Below are positions 1 through 8,323 of a stretch of DNA of 64,000 bases, piece by piece. A model generated the notes under the pieces. The model was not told the origin of the DNA. It did no database searches and saw only the letters and a program-made list of their open reading frames with translations. Within the stretch, counting starts at the first letter, position 1. The number at the start of each line of letters is the position of its first letter. Source of the DNA: Olavius sp. associated proteobacterium Delta 1 (lineage in GTDB: Bacteria > Desulfobacterota > Desulfobacteria > Desulfobacterales > JAFDCJ01); NCBI GenBank assembly GCA_902749685.1, contig CACVKW010001130.1, forward strand, positions 1 to 64,000, written 5' to 3'. Both the position numbers and the translations under genes were made by a program.

Positions 1-35
1 AACAACCACCCTACATATAAGGAGGATTTTTTTCA

Positions 36-95
36 ATGACTCGTATTATTACTCACTTTATGACTCATTCTAAACCCGTTTTTGGACAAGAGTGA
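36..95 (+). pseudogene. 5' stump of a lost gene (19-codon ORF)
   Basis: A start codon preceded by a strong Shine-Dalgarno (AAGGAGGA, about 9 nt upstream) opens a reading frame of only 19 codons that ends in TGA. It lies opposite the cut C-terminus of the sensor-kinase fragment, so both seem to end at the same junction near position 90. The good ribosome site with no gene behind it suggests the first codons of a coding region whose body was deleted. The family cannot be named from so few residues. Confidence 0.3.
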
Positions 96-577
96 TGTGG
101 AATAAAACCAAAATAAACCAATCCGACCATTAAACCAAAAGTAGCGATGCAAAGGCTTGCAACGATGAATGAATGTCTGCGCGGTGCAACTACCCCAACA
201 TAGGCAATTAAAGCAGCATAAAGAAGTGTAAGGTACGATGCTTGAATGCCACCAGTAAAATAAATAATAGCCGTATATCCAATGATTTCCAGCTGGTTAA
301 TAAAAACAGAAAAATATTCGTATGTGAACCTTCCGGTAATATATTTTAAAACTATTAATATGGGAGGATTCATGAAGATTAAAAATAGTATTGAGGCACT
401 TATTCCTATGAATTGATACGGATTGATAGTACCCGAGATAAGAGCAACAAGGGCAAATGTCCACATGCCCATACTAGCCCCCGATCGAACAAATGCCCCC
501 CTTAAATGTCTTCTGTGAAGCTCCTTTAATTGGTCAGCCGGCAGTTGCTCGAAAGGCGGTATCGATTCCGGATTCAT
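65..577 (-). pseudogene. Truncated N-terminal membrane domain of a sensor kinase
   Basis: This 170-residue reading frame has a short cytoplasmic N-terminus and about five hydrophobic helices from residue 33 onward. The pattern EYFSVFINQLEIIGYTAIIY, followed later by APRRHSF and YFGFIPHH, resembles the membrane sensor module found before PAS/histidine-kinase regions in deltaproteobacterial sensors; this is recalled family knowledge, not a search. The coding stops right after the last helix with a short unrelated tail (SCPKTGLE), and no kinase domain follows. It is therefore a truncated stump. The start has GAGGAG about 7 nt upstream. Whether the membrane stub is still expressed cannot be told. 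Confidence 0.6.
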
Positions 578-1775
578 GTCTTACTCCTCATTGTAATAGA
601 TGGAACTTCATTGATAGAATGAGCTTCTGTCATCCAGTAAAGATTTCGTCATAAAAAAATGTAGAGCTAAACCATTATGATTGAAAACCATAATCCGCCT
701 AATTTACTCTTTACATAAAAAATCCGCTTCCGAATGAAGGAAACAGGTGTTCTATCCTCATGGCCTTGCGATCATTCTAACCGAACCATGAGATTGTTAA
801 ACGAAATATCACCACACCAGTGGATTATTTGGGCAAGAATTATGCCATAATAGTGCGGAGAATGAAATGATAAGAATTCGCTTTTTAAGAGCGGATCGAG
901 CAAAAAATCAAGGTTGACAGGGTTGTGTGCCGGCTGGGAATGAGCAACAACATATAGGGCCGCTGCTGATGCGACACCAAGCCCCAAACGGCTCCATCCA
1001 ATAAAGAGCCGTATACAGAATGAAACTTTTAAAGTCAACCCGGCAATTGGCTAAAATCGACTGAAAATAGTGGATTTTGGATATAGCAAGCCCGTCTTCC
1101 CGAATTAATCCAGTAGCTATCAACCGAATACACCAAAATTGGGTTTATCACGTTTTCGGTTGAACTAAGCGATCTGCCGGATAAAATGACATGTCTTGGA
1201 GGAATTGAGAAAAAAACTCTCAATCTGCATCGAACTATTTGTGTTTTGGAATATTGCGGTGAAAGGGCATCCTTATATTCATGCTATTAATGCGTTAAAA
1301 GAGACTTTTCACAATTCCTTAAAAACTAGGTTCTGGCGGGGTCTCGGTATCGGGCTAATTATTTATTCGAGAAATTTAATTGAAAATGAGCGTCCGCCTG
1401 GACACAGACGGGTTATAATGGAAGGCATATAGGGTTATGAATATCTGTACTTCTGTGGCGCAATAAAAATGAAATGCATTTTATCATGACCGTCCCTAAG
1501 TTCCCATACAATTTCAAGTCAGTTTTTTTGCCATTAAGATATCATACACTGAGTTGACAAATACCTAAACGTGATTAGCTATTAGTTTCATAGTGTTATA
1601 GACCGCAGTTTCCCCCACTTTTGATAGTTTAGGGTCTAAGCTCGAATAGGGCATAACGAAGATCAATTCACTATTCAAAATTTGACTCCTGTCAGTTCTT
1701 CACGAACCTTAATGAGGATGAAAAAAAGCAACTTTTTATCAACTCAACGAATCACAGCTTTTTGAGAGGCACCCC
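578..1775. other. AT-rich stretch without a convincing gene
   Basis: About 1.2 kb of AT-rich sequence. Short open frames exist, including one on the minus strand (772-1038) with a possible membrane helix and one on the plus strand (1196-1432), but both would need TTG starts without a good ribosome site, and neither resembles a family I know. It may be the eroded remains of the deleted sensor kinase and its neighbours. Confidence 0.5.
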
Positions 1776-3116
1776 ATGAGCGGAATCAACACTCCTCGAA
1801 CGATCATTCAGCCACTATTGGTTGCTACACTACTCGTGATGAGCGCGTTGGGTTGCTCACAGCGAACCCTCCTCCCGGCAGGTGCCGAGCCGGACACGGC
1901 GCTCTCCCAAAATGCGACCTATGGCGTTGCCTGGCGTTCGACGACTCGAAGTGACCCCGACGTGATTATGGCAGCGGCTATTAATTTTGACGGTCCCATA
2001 CGTTCCGACGGGACCCGTTCGGTCACGTCGACATCGCCACGGAGCATTTCCTTGGCCGCCGGGTCCCATCCGCGCCTTGTCCGAGTTTCGATGACTGAGT
2101 TTTTCGCGGCCTGGAGAGAGGGAGACTCTGTTTACGGGCGGTATCTCAATGCGGCGGACATGACATCGGTCTTCCCGTCGGATCCTCCGCTTGAGCTAAA
2201 CGCCGGAGAGTCCCGTGCCCTCGTCGGTTTCGATATCTCCTACTCCGAGTTCGAAAACCGCGTGCTTCTTGTGACCGGCCGATCCGGGGGAAATATCTAT
2301 CTTTATGGAATCACCCGAACCCGGGGCGGCTCTCCTCCCTTCCGGTCGATACGACTCCAAACCCTTCCGTCAGCCTCCGCCCGTACGGGGGCGCGCGTTC
2401 CTCGGATTGCCGTAGGGCGGCCAGGGGGCACGGTGACGATCCTAGTTACTGCCATCCCCTTCGGCGGAGGGACTATCGGCGACTATCACTTGATTCGTGT
2501 CGGGGAAGCGACCTCCCGATACGACCTCGATCCCGCCCCAGGGATGGCTCCCATCGAAGACCACCGATGCGTCTACGATCCGGTCCGCCAGCGGTTCCTC
2601 GAAGTCATGGGAGGTTGGAATCAGATCTATAGTGCCGTCATCTACCCAGATGGCTCGCACGGCAGGAACGTTCGCCTGAGTCTCCCGGCTTTCTCTCCTA
2701 CGGCGCCTGCGACCATCGACGACGGCGGCGAGACCTTCAAACGTTTCAGCGTCGCCGATGCCAGGGTGACGTTTGAGGATGTGTCGCCCACGGGGAGATC
2801 CTCGGGCAGCGTCTTTACGCTTGCCTACTCGGAGTACTATAAGGTGATCGCCACGACCTATCGTCGTGGTGGAGGGTCCCCCCCTCCCCCGCCGGTGTTC
2901 GCCGGGAGCACGACAACGCACTATGAGACAGGCTATACCCATGGGCTTGATGTGCTTGGTCAGGTGAGGGGAAGCCGTGTGGTTCGGGGTCCTACCGGAC
3001 TACGTTCCGACGCCCGCAAAGTCAAAGCTGCGCTCTCTTCTGAGCCTGAGCCTTGGCATGCGATCATAATCGGCTCGGACGTAGCCCAGCATGCCGAGCG
3101 ATACCAGGAGCCTTAG
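1776..3116 (+). CDS. Secreted lipoprotein, possibly beta-propeller-like
   Basis: A 446-residue protein with a lipoprotein signal peptide: hydrophobic core at about residues 12-26 and lipobox SALGC (Cys27). It should be exported and lipid-anchored. The body is rich in beta-strand-like segments with recurring hydrophobic/aromatic motifs (YGVAWR, EFFAAWREGDSVYGRYL, ENRVLLVTG), similar in style to secreted beta-propeller repeat proteins. Near residue 370 there is a Gly-Gly-Gly-Ser-Pro5 linker. The start has GAGAGG 6-7 nt upstream. Its base composition is much richer in GC than the AT-rich flanks, and it lies beside transposase debris, so acquisition by transfer is likely. I do not recognise a specific family or function. 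Confidence 0.6.
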   Translation: MSGINTPRTIIQPLLVATLLVMSALGCSQRTLLPAGAEPDTALSQNATYGVAWRSTTRSDPDVIMAAAINFDGPIRSDGTRSVTSTSPRSISLAAGSHPRLVRVSMTEFFAAWREGDSVYGRYLNAADMTSVFPSDPPLELNAGESRALVGFDISYSEFENRVLLVTGRSGGNIYLYGITRTRGGSPPFRSIRLQTLPSASARTGARVPRIAVGRPGGTVTILVTAIPFGGGTIGDYHLIRVGEATSRYDLDPAPGMAPIEDHRCVYDPVRQRFLEVMGGWNQIYSAVIYPDGSHGRNVRLSLPAFSPTAPATIDDGGETFKRFSVADARVTFEDVSPTGRSSGSVFTLAYSEYYKVIATTYRRGGGSPPPPPVFAGSTTTHYETGYTHGLDVLGQVRGSRVVRGPTGLRSDARKVKAALSSEPEPWHAIIIGSDVAQHAERYQEP

Positions 3117-3328
3117 GACCGAAGGAGTGCCAAGACGAATGGACGGGCAGTATCGCCGTGGGGAGCAAGTGCGCTTTATTGAGCAATGTGAAAGCACGTC
3201 TGGGCTTTCGAGCCAAAGAGCGAGATGTGATAGAAAGCGGCGAAGGGTATCAACTGCGGGAGAGCCTCGCTCAATATAAGGCTCTTTTTGCGGTTGAAAA
3301 CGAGGATATAGACCTTGAAAACGCCTAA
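3117..3328 (+). pseudogene. C-terminal remnant of a REP-associated (IS200-like) transposase
   Basis: The translation contains DEWTGSIAVGS, then ARLGFRAKERDVIESGEGYQ and LRESLAQYKALF, which matches the C-terminal signature of REP-associated tyrosine transposases (Y1 family, TnpA-REP). The catalytic HUH and Tyr parts are absent. Between GSK and NVKARLG the expected residues RFIEQ are found in the +1 frame, so the remnant carries a pair of compensating frameshifts. It starts right after the lipoprotein stop codon and abuts the IS91 remnant. It is non-functional. Confidence 0.65.
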
Positions 3329-3335
3329 TGATAAG

Positions 3336-3540
3336 AATTCGCGGTCCAAAGAACACGTTGAATCCGGAGTGTCGCCATTTATCCAGCAGCGCGATCATAT
3401 AGAAAATACAGCCGCAGGGTTTTGGGAATACTGAGCACTACCTGCCGGTGGGGGACGGCCTTTACCACCTCCTGACACAACCATTCACCGAATTCCACCA
3501 CCCGTTTCTGATGGCAAGCCCGCCCTGGCGCGACTAACTC
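3336..3540 (-). mobile_element. IS91-family transposase remnant with internal deletion
   Basis: Two frames on the minus strand carry pieces of an IS91-type (Y2, rolling-circle) transposase. The first reads CHQKRVVEFGEWLCQEVV and then VPHRQVVLSIPKTLRLYFLYDR, the conserved zinc-finger end and PHR region. It stops at about 3400, where another frame continues with DKWRHSGFNVFFGPRI, a motif that in intact enzymes lies far downstream. The middle of the gene, including the catalytic tyrosines, is missing, and the join is out of frame. The fragment cuts into the 3' part of an esterase gene. Confidence 0.65.
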
Positions 3541-3550
3541 CATTTTAAAC

Positions 3551-3814
3551 TCAACACTTCCGTACCCGGTTGTTGGGAGTGATGCGGCCATGGAAGGCAA
3601 AGATTAGACGGTGGGCTACGCTGGAGTCGTAGGGCTCCGGCACAACGGTGATGAATTCGCGCGGGTGGTCGCCGACCTGAATGGATATCTGCAATGCGGC
3701 GGGCACCGGGCGCCCGCAGCCTCTAGAGCGACTGCGCTTCTCATCCGCACCGCAGCTCATCGTGATGATTAGCGTCGACAGCAGAATCGTCCCGCACAGA
3801 AGCATCTTCCTCAT
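3551..3814 (-). pseudogene. Truncated LpqC-like esterase / PHB depolymerase
   Basis: An 87-codon frame with an export signal (hydrophobic residues 4-18) followed by GCGRPVPA and then HRLIFAFHGR. This resembles the first beta-strands and oxyanion region of LpqC/feruloyl-esterase or polyhydroxybutyrate-depolymerase lipoproteins, normally around 300 residues. The GxSxG nucleophile and the rest of the hydrolase fold are missing because IS91 debris follows. Its ATG overlaps the ilvD stop (ATGA, 3811-3814), so it was once the translationally coupled second gene of an ilvD operon. Confidence 0.55.
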
Positions 3815-5474
3815 CTCGGAAACACCGCCCCTTTATCCGCGCTGGATACCATGGTTGCATAGCGGGCCAGATAGCCGCTTTTGATTTTAGGCTCAAATTC
3901 AGGAAGCTGCGCCAGTCTTTGCTGAATTTCTTCTTCGGAAAGCCGAACATTTAAGATTCGCCCGGGGATGTCGATTTCGATGGTATCCCCGTCTTGAATG
4001 GCTGCAATGGGGCCTTTGGCGGCTGCCTCCGGAGATACATGCCCGATGGCGGATCCGCGGCTGGCACCGGAAAAGCGGCCGTCGGTGATCAGGGCCACCT
4101 CTTTGTCCATTCCCATTCCGGCCAGGGCGGCGGTGGGAGAGAGCATCTCCTGCATTCCGGGACCGCCCTTGGGGCCTTCGTAGCGGACCACAATAACATC
4201 CCCTTTTTGAATGGCGGAATCCATAATGGCTTGAAATGCCTCTTCCTCTGAACTGAAGATCCGGGCCGGGCCCGAATGCCTGAGCATTTCATCGGCGACG
4301 GCCGCCTGTTTGACAATGGCCCCGTCAGGCGCCAGGTTGCCGGTTAAAACCGCCAGGCTGCCGGTGGGGTGGACCGGATTTTCAGTGGAACGGATGACGG
4401 CGGGATCTTTTATGCCGGCCTGGATGTCAGTGAGCATCTCCCCCAGGGACATGCCGTAAACAGTCTTGGGCTGGGGCTTCAACAGCCTGGATTTATTGAG
4501 TTCCGACATGATGGCCGAAATGCCGCCGGCGTGAAAGAAATCCACCACGTGATGCGGGCCGGCCGGGGCAATGGTGGTTAAATGGGGGATTTTTTCAGAA
4601 ACCGTACCGAAGTCTTTGAGGGTGATGTCGATGTCGGCATAATAGGCGATGGCCGGAATGTGCAGGGCGGTATTGGTGGAGCCGCCCAGGGCCATATCGG
4701 CGGCAATCGTGTTGTAAAAGGCATCTTTGGTCATAATGTCTCTGGGCTTAATGTCTGCATTGACCAGTTCGACGGCCTTGTATCCGGTTTGTTTGGCCAG
4801 CCAGACCCGTTCGGCAAACACCGCCGGCGAAACGGCAGTGCCATGCCCATGGCTTCCGCCAGATTGCTCATTGTGTTGGCGGTAAACATTCCCGAACAGG
4901 AGCCGGCCCCCGGACAGGCCGTGCATTCGATTTCGGTTAATTCCTGCTCGGATATGGCGCCGCTTTTAAAGCGTCCCACGGCTTCAAATACCTTGTCCAG
5001 GCCGGTGTCTTTGCCACGGACTTTTCCCGGCAACATGGGACCACCGGAAAGAAAAATGGAAGGAATATTCAATCGGGCTGCGGCAATCAGCATGCCCGGA
5101 ATAATCTTGTCGCAGGAAGCCACTAAAACCAGCCCATCGAAGGGATGGGAGGTCGCCATAATTTCAAGGGAGTCGGCAATCAGCTCCCGGCTGGGAAGTG
5201 AATATTTCATCCCCACGTGGTTCATGGCAATACCGTCGCACACACCAATGGTGTTAAAGACCACCGGGGTTCCACCGGCAGCATATATACCGGCTTTGAC
5301 CGCCTCCACCAGTTTGTCAAGATGCATGTGGCCCGGGATGATTTCATTAAAAGAATTGGCAATACCGATCATGGGCCGTTCCATTTCCCAATCGGTAAAG
5401 CCCTCGGCTCGCAGCAGCGAACGATGGGGTGCCCGTTCCGGTCCTTTGGTCATTAAATCACTGCGTTTGCTCAT
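3811..5474 (-). pseudogene. ilvD: Dihydroxy-acid dehydratase, frameshifted
   Basis: IlvD dehydrates 2,3-dihydroxy acids in valine, leucine and isoleucine synthesis and carries an Fe-S cluster. The N-terminal half (4731-5474) shows the cluster cysteines in [10 protein letters not shown] and [19 protein letters not shown]; the C-terminal half (3811-4926) shows [30 protein letters not shown] and TDGRFSG. Together they cover the full family length, about 550 residues. The halves are in different frames: the first reads EAMGMALP and the second [13 protein letters not shown]. The family consensus there is ALPGNGT, so GNG is missing, consistent with a 16-nt deletion between two GGCACTGCCG copies of which one remains (4833-4842). 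Either the gene is inactive or the assembly has an error here. Confidence 0.85.
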
Positions 5475-5685
5475 TTTCCCTTCCTTTATTTTTTGAGTTA
5501 AGTAGTGCTATAGCAATTTAAAAATTTGAAATAGACAATCAAAATTATTACAGCGACCGCTAGGATCAGCCGATTTCAGCTCGTTGCCAAAGATTAAAAA
5601 AATCATAGCCTATCCATTTGTAACGACAGTCTGGTAAATTTCCCAACGGTGCCGATCCAGATACCGTCATACTTGAAACCTTCAT

Positions 5686-7029
5686 TTAAATTCCGGCACG
5701 TCGCTCAACCGCAGACAATGTCTCGTCAATAATTTCAATTAGATCATCAATTTGCTTTTCAGTTATAATAAACGGAGGGCCGAATATAAGCGTATCCCCT
5801 TTCTGTCCGCGGTTGCAGCCGAAGGAGGATTCAATGTGCACGCCGCGCCGCAATGCCTGGTCCTGGATCTGCTGCGAGAAATGCAGTTGGGGGTCCAGAC
5901 ACGCTTTGGTAGCCTTGTCCTTGACAAATTCCACCCCCCATAGAAGGCCGCGTCCCCGAATATCACCGACGGTTGGGTGCGCCCTCAATGTTTGCAATTT
6001 GGCAGCTAAATATTCACCCATATCCGCACAGCGATCGACCAGCTTATTTTCCTTAAGATAGTCAAGAACACCGCAGGTTACTGCCGCTGCCACCGGGTTG
6101 CCGCCGTAAGTATGTCCTGATCCGAAGATTCCGGAATTATTTGCAATAACGTCATATATTTTTTCCCGAAGAACTGCGGCGCCCACCGGGAAATAGCCGG
6201 CACTCAAGCCCTTGGCCAGAGCGATGATGTCGGGAACCACATCGTGATGCTGATAGGCAAACCATTTGCCGGTGCGGCCGATGCCGCTCATGACTTCGTC
6301 TAAAATCATCAACACATCATACTTGTCGCAGATCTGCCGGATTATTTTGAAATGTTCGTCCGGCGGATGGGCTGCCGCCAGAGAATGGCCGGAAACCGGC
6401 TCGGCGATATAGGCGGAAACCGTCTCCGGGCCCAGGCATAATATTTCGTTTTCCAGTGCCTGGGCGCACTGCAGGTCACAGGATTCAGGCGACTCTCCAT
6501 ACCAGCATCGATAGCAGTAGGTCGCCGGCAAATGTACAAAGTCTTTCAGGTAAGGTGTGAAGTCAGCCCGTCTGGAAGTGAAGCCTGACCAGGACAACGC
6601 CCCCATAGTGGACCCGTGGTAGCTTTGCCAGCGGGAAATCACCCGGTATTTGCCGGAGTTGCCGTTGTCGATATGGTATTTGCGTGCCAGCTTGACGGCG
6701 GTTTCGGTCGCCTCGGAACCGCCGGAAACAAAAAAGACGCGATCCATATCTGCATTGGTTGTTCCGCATACTTTTTGGGCCGCCAGTTCTAACTCCGGTG
6801 TGATGAAGGCTCTTCGGAAAACAAACGCCACTCGCTGCATTTGCTCGGCGACGATGTCGGCGATATCTTTTACCCCGTGACCGATGCTGCAGACAATGGC
6901 GCCGCCGCTGGCATCAATAATTCGATTACCCTGATCATCATATAGGTAAATTCCTTCTGCTTTAGCTATGGAGCAACTTTTCTGATTTAAAAAGAATCCA
7001 AGAACGTGATCGTTTTCCTTGTCATTCAT
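5686..7029 (-). CDS. PLP-dependent class III aminotransferase
   Basis: A 447-residue fold-type I transaminase, the usual length for the omega-aminotransferase family (acetylornithine, DAPA and beta-alanine:pyruvate aminotransferase relatives). Visible motifs are SGGSEATETAVKLAR (phosphate-binding loop, about 102-116), the LDEV aspartate at 244, and the Schiff-base lysine K273 in LAKGLSAGYFP. A cysteine group at about 172-188 (CYRC and CDLQC) may bind metal but is not needed for the fold. The start has GGGGAG 6-7 nt upstream. It lies alone between ilvD and the VOC gene. The amino donor cannot be predicted; no biotin or arginine genes are adjacent. Confidence 0.85.
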   Translation of the reverse strand: MNDKENDHVLGFFLNQKSCSIAKAEGIYLYDDQGNRIIDASGGAIVCSIGHGVKDIADIVAEQMQRVAFVFRRAFITPELELAAQKVCGTTNADMDRVFFVSGGSEATETAVKLARKYHIDNGNSGKYRVISRWQSYHGSTMGALSWSGFTSRRADFTPYLKDFVHLPATYCYRCWYGESPESCDLQCAQALENEILCLGPETVSAYIAEPVSGHSLAAAHPPDEHFKIIRQICDKYDVLMILDEVMSGIGRTGKWFAYQHHDVVPDIIALAKGLSAGYFPVGAAVLREKIYDVIANNSGIFGSGHTYGGNPVAAAVTCGVLDYLKENKLVDRCADMGEYLAAKLQTLRAHPTVGDIRGRGLLWGVEFVKDKATKACLDPQLHFSQQIQDQALRRGVHIESSFGCNRGQKGDTLIFGPPFIITEKQIDDLIEIIDETLSAVERRAGI

Positions 7030-7183
7030 GTTTTTCTCCCCAAGTTAATGCTGTAATTGAGCACAAAGTGCTCGATTAGACGTTATTGGTTATTCGTTTT
7101 TAGAGTTGAATAAACTACCTAATCAAACAATTAACCACTAACTAATAACCAATAACTCCCAATTGGTTTTATACCAATTGGAA

Positions 7184-7342
7184 CTATATCCTTCTCCCGG
7201 CATTATATCCCTGGTGCACCGCGTCAAATGCCATGGCTACCTGGCCGGCATCACCAATGACCTGACACGGGATGCTTTTTTGACTGATTAATTCGGCCAG
7301 CGGATTATACGATTCGCCGCCGGCAGGACACCCGAAACCTTC
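7184..7342 (-). pseudogene. C-terminal stump of an OYE-type flavin oxidoreductase
   Basis: Read on the minus strand, this piece gives CPAGGESYNPLAELI, then CQVIGDAGQVAMAFDAVHQG and YNAGRRI before a TAG stop. The VIGDA...AFDAVHQGYNAG pattern is the C-terminal NAD(P)-domain end of old-yellow-enzyme/2,4-dienoyl-CoA-reductase-like (enoate reductase) proteins. Everything upstream is gone. It follows directly, and in the same frame, on the TGA stop of the VOC gene, which suggests a large deletion brought the two together. Confidence 0.55.
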
Positions 7343-7741
7343 TCACGGTTCCGACAACTCAATTGAAATACCATCCAGTGCATCCGGCGATGTAAAAGCG
7401 ATTTTTTTCCCCCGTAATCCGATCCTGGGCTCAAGATCCATCATTTCAACGCCTTTTTCTTTCAAGTCCGCGACATCTTTTTCTAGGTTGTCAGACAGCA
7501 AACAAAAATGATGAATGGAGTCCCCTCTTTCCCGGTTAAATTTCCCCAGAAAGCCATCCTGACTGTTATCTTCAAGGAATTCCAATGCTACGCCATTCAT
7601 CTCCACCACCGCACATTTCATTTTCTTTTCCGGAAATTCCTTAATTGAAGGATTTTCAAAATCGACAATTTGTGACAGCGCTTTTAAACTTTTTGCCATA
7701 TCTTTTACAACAATTCCTAAATGACCGATACCTTTAATCAT
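7343..7741 (-). CDS. VOC-family protein, methylmalonyl-CoA-epimerase-like
   Basis: A 132-residue glyoxalase/bleomycin-resistance-fold protein with two beta-alpha-beta-beta-beta units. IKGIGHLGIVVKDMAKSL at the start, HHFCLLSDNLEKDVADLKEKG in the middle and IELSEP at the end give the metal-site pattern H...E...H...E expected of methylmalonyl-CoA epimerase relatives. I chose the ATG at 7741 rather than 7768 because GGGAG lies 7 nt before it. No propionate-pathway genes are nearby, so the substrate is open. The TGA stop is followed in frame by the C-terminus of an unrelated oxidoreductase, so the 3' end is a deletion junction. Confidence 0.7.
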   Translation of the reverse strand: MIKGIGHLGIVVKDMAKSLKALSQIVDFENPSIKEFPEKKMKCAVVEMNGVALEFLEDNSQDGFLGKFNRERGDSIHHFCLLSDNLEKDVADLKEKGVEMMDLEPRIGLRGKKIAFTSPDALDGISIELSEP

Positions 7742-7770
7742 TGTTATTCTCCCATTGAAATTTTTCACGA

Positions 7771-7903
7771 GACACGGATTTGCAAAGATTTACACAGCCA
7801 AAATTTTGAATTCTGAAAAAGAAGGATCCCTTTTGGGGGATTGAAACACCTTGTTCATTTGCCGCATCAATCATATCCTTTTAATCTGTGTTCATCCGTG
7901 TCC
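7771..7903. repeat. Short filler repeats related to ATCTGTGT-CATCCGTGTCC
   Basis: Two related pieces lie here in opposite orientation: GACACGGATTTGCAAAGATT running into TACACAG (7771-7797), and AATCTGTGTTCATCCGTGTC ending at 7903. A third relative is at 35457-35484. Such short 'ATCCGTGTAAATCTGTGTCC' pieces occur as intergenic filler in many deltaproteobacterial genomes. Their function is unknown. Confidence 0.4.
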
Positions 7904-7920
7904 ATATAAAGATCAAATCT

Positions 7921-8157
7921 TTAGTTCATACTTATCAACAGTACATACATTTCAGCCTTTCCGCTCAAGGGATAGAGAATATCCGTCTGTTCCTCATGAG
8001 TATGCTCCGGTATTTCGATGCCGGCAGGGACTTTTACCAGAATGCAGCTGACATTCAAGTCATGCTCCCTTTTCGTAACTAGAGGCTTTGTTTTGACTCC
8101 CTCCCCAAGCGGATGCGGATCCCAGAAAAGGTTATCAACTTCAGTACAGATTTCCAT
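7921..8157 (-). pseudogene. Truncated cupin-domain protein
   Basis: A 78-codon frame beginning METLIKE-style with MEICTEV and reaching the first cupin motif, PAGIEIPEHTHEEQTDILYPLSGKAEMYV, where G(X)5HXH-type histidines and Glu are visible. After AEMYV the expected second cupin motif (PxG...H) is absent and a five-residue tail precedes the stop. A complete small cupin would be about 110-120 residues, so the 3' third is missing. Downstream the sequence holds only short filler repeats. It is divergent from the TetR gene 166 bp away and may once have been its target. Confidence 0.5.
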
Positions 8158-8267
8158 AAAAACCGCCTCTTTTGAGTTGAAAAATATGTTGTCAATTATT
8201 TGCTAATCTTAATTTAACACCTTCGATGTCTACCAGCCTTTTATTTGACTGTCAAAATTAAAATGGT

Positions 8268-8296
8268 TTGACAATGTCACCGATCGGTGATAAAAA
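8268..8296 (+). promoter_or_regulatory. Promoter with operator palindrome for the TetR gene
   Basis: TTGACA (8268-8273) and a weak TAAAAA (8291-8296) are 17 nt apart and could be the -35 and -10 boxes. The spacer is filled by TCACCGATCGGTGA (8277-8290), a perfect 14-bp palindrome; extended, TGTCACCGATCGGTGATA (8275-8292). A second copy of the half-sites lies after the gene. The position fits autorepression and could also control the divergent cupin gene. Confidence 0.6.
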
Positions 8297-8323
8297 TAGT
8301 TGAAAATGAAATAACTCAATCCA

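Noticed and set aside
772-1432. Small open frames in the AT-rich gap
   Set aside because: TTG starts without good ribosome sites and no family resemblance.
2442-2942. Long open frame of 166 codons on the minus strand within the lipoprotein gene
   Set aside because: It lies fully antisense to a gene with a good signal peptide and ribosome site; the high GC content makes chance open frames common.
7342-7346. TGA after the VOC gene as a selenocysteine codon
   Set aside because: The downstream frame is the tail of an unrelated enzyme, and no convincing hairpin of SECIS type was seen next to it; a deletion junction is simpler.
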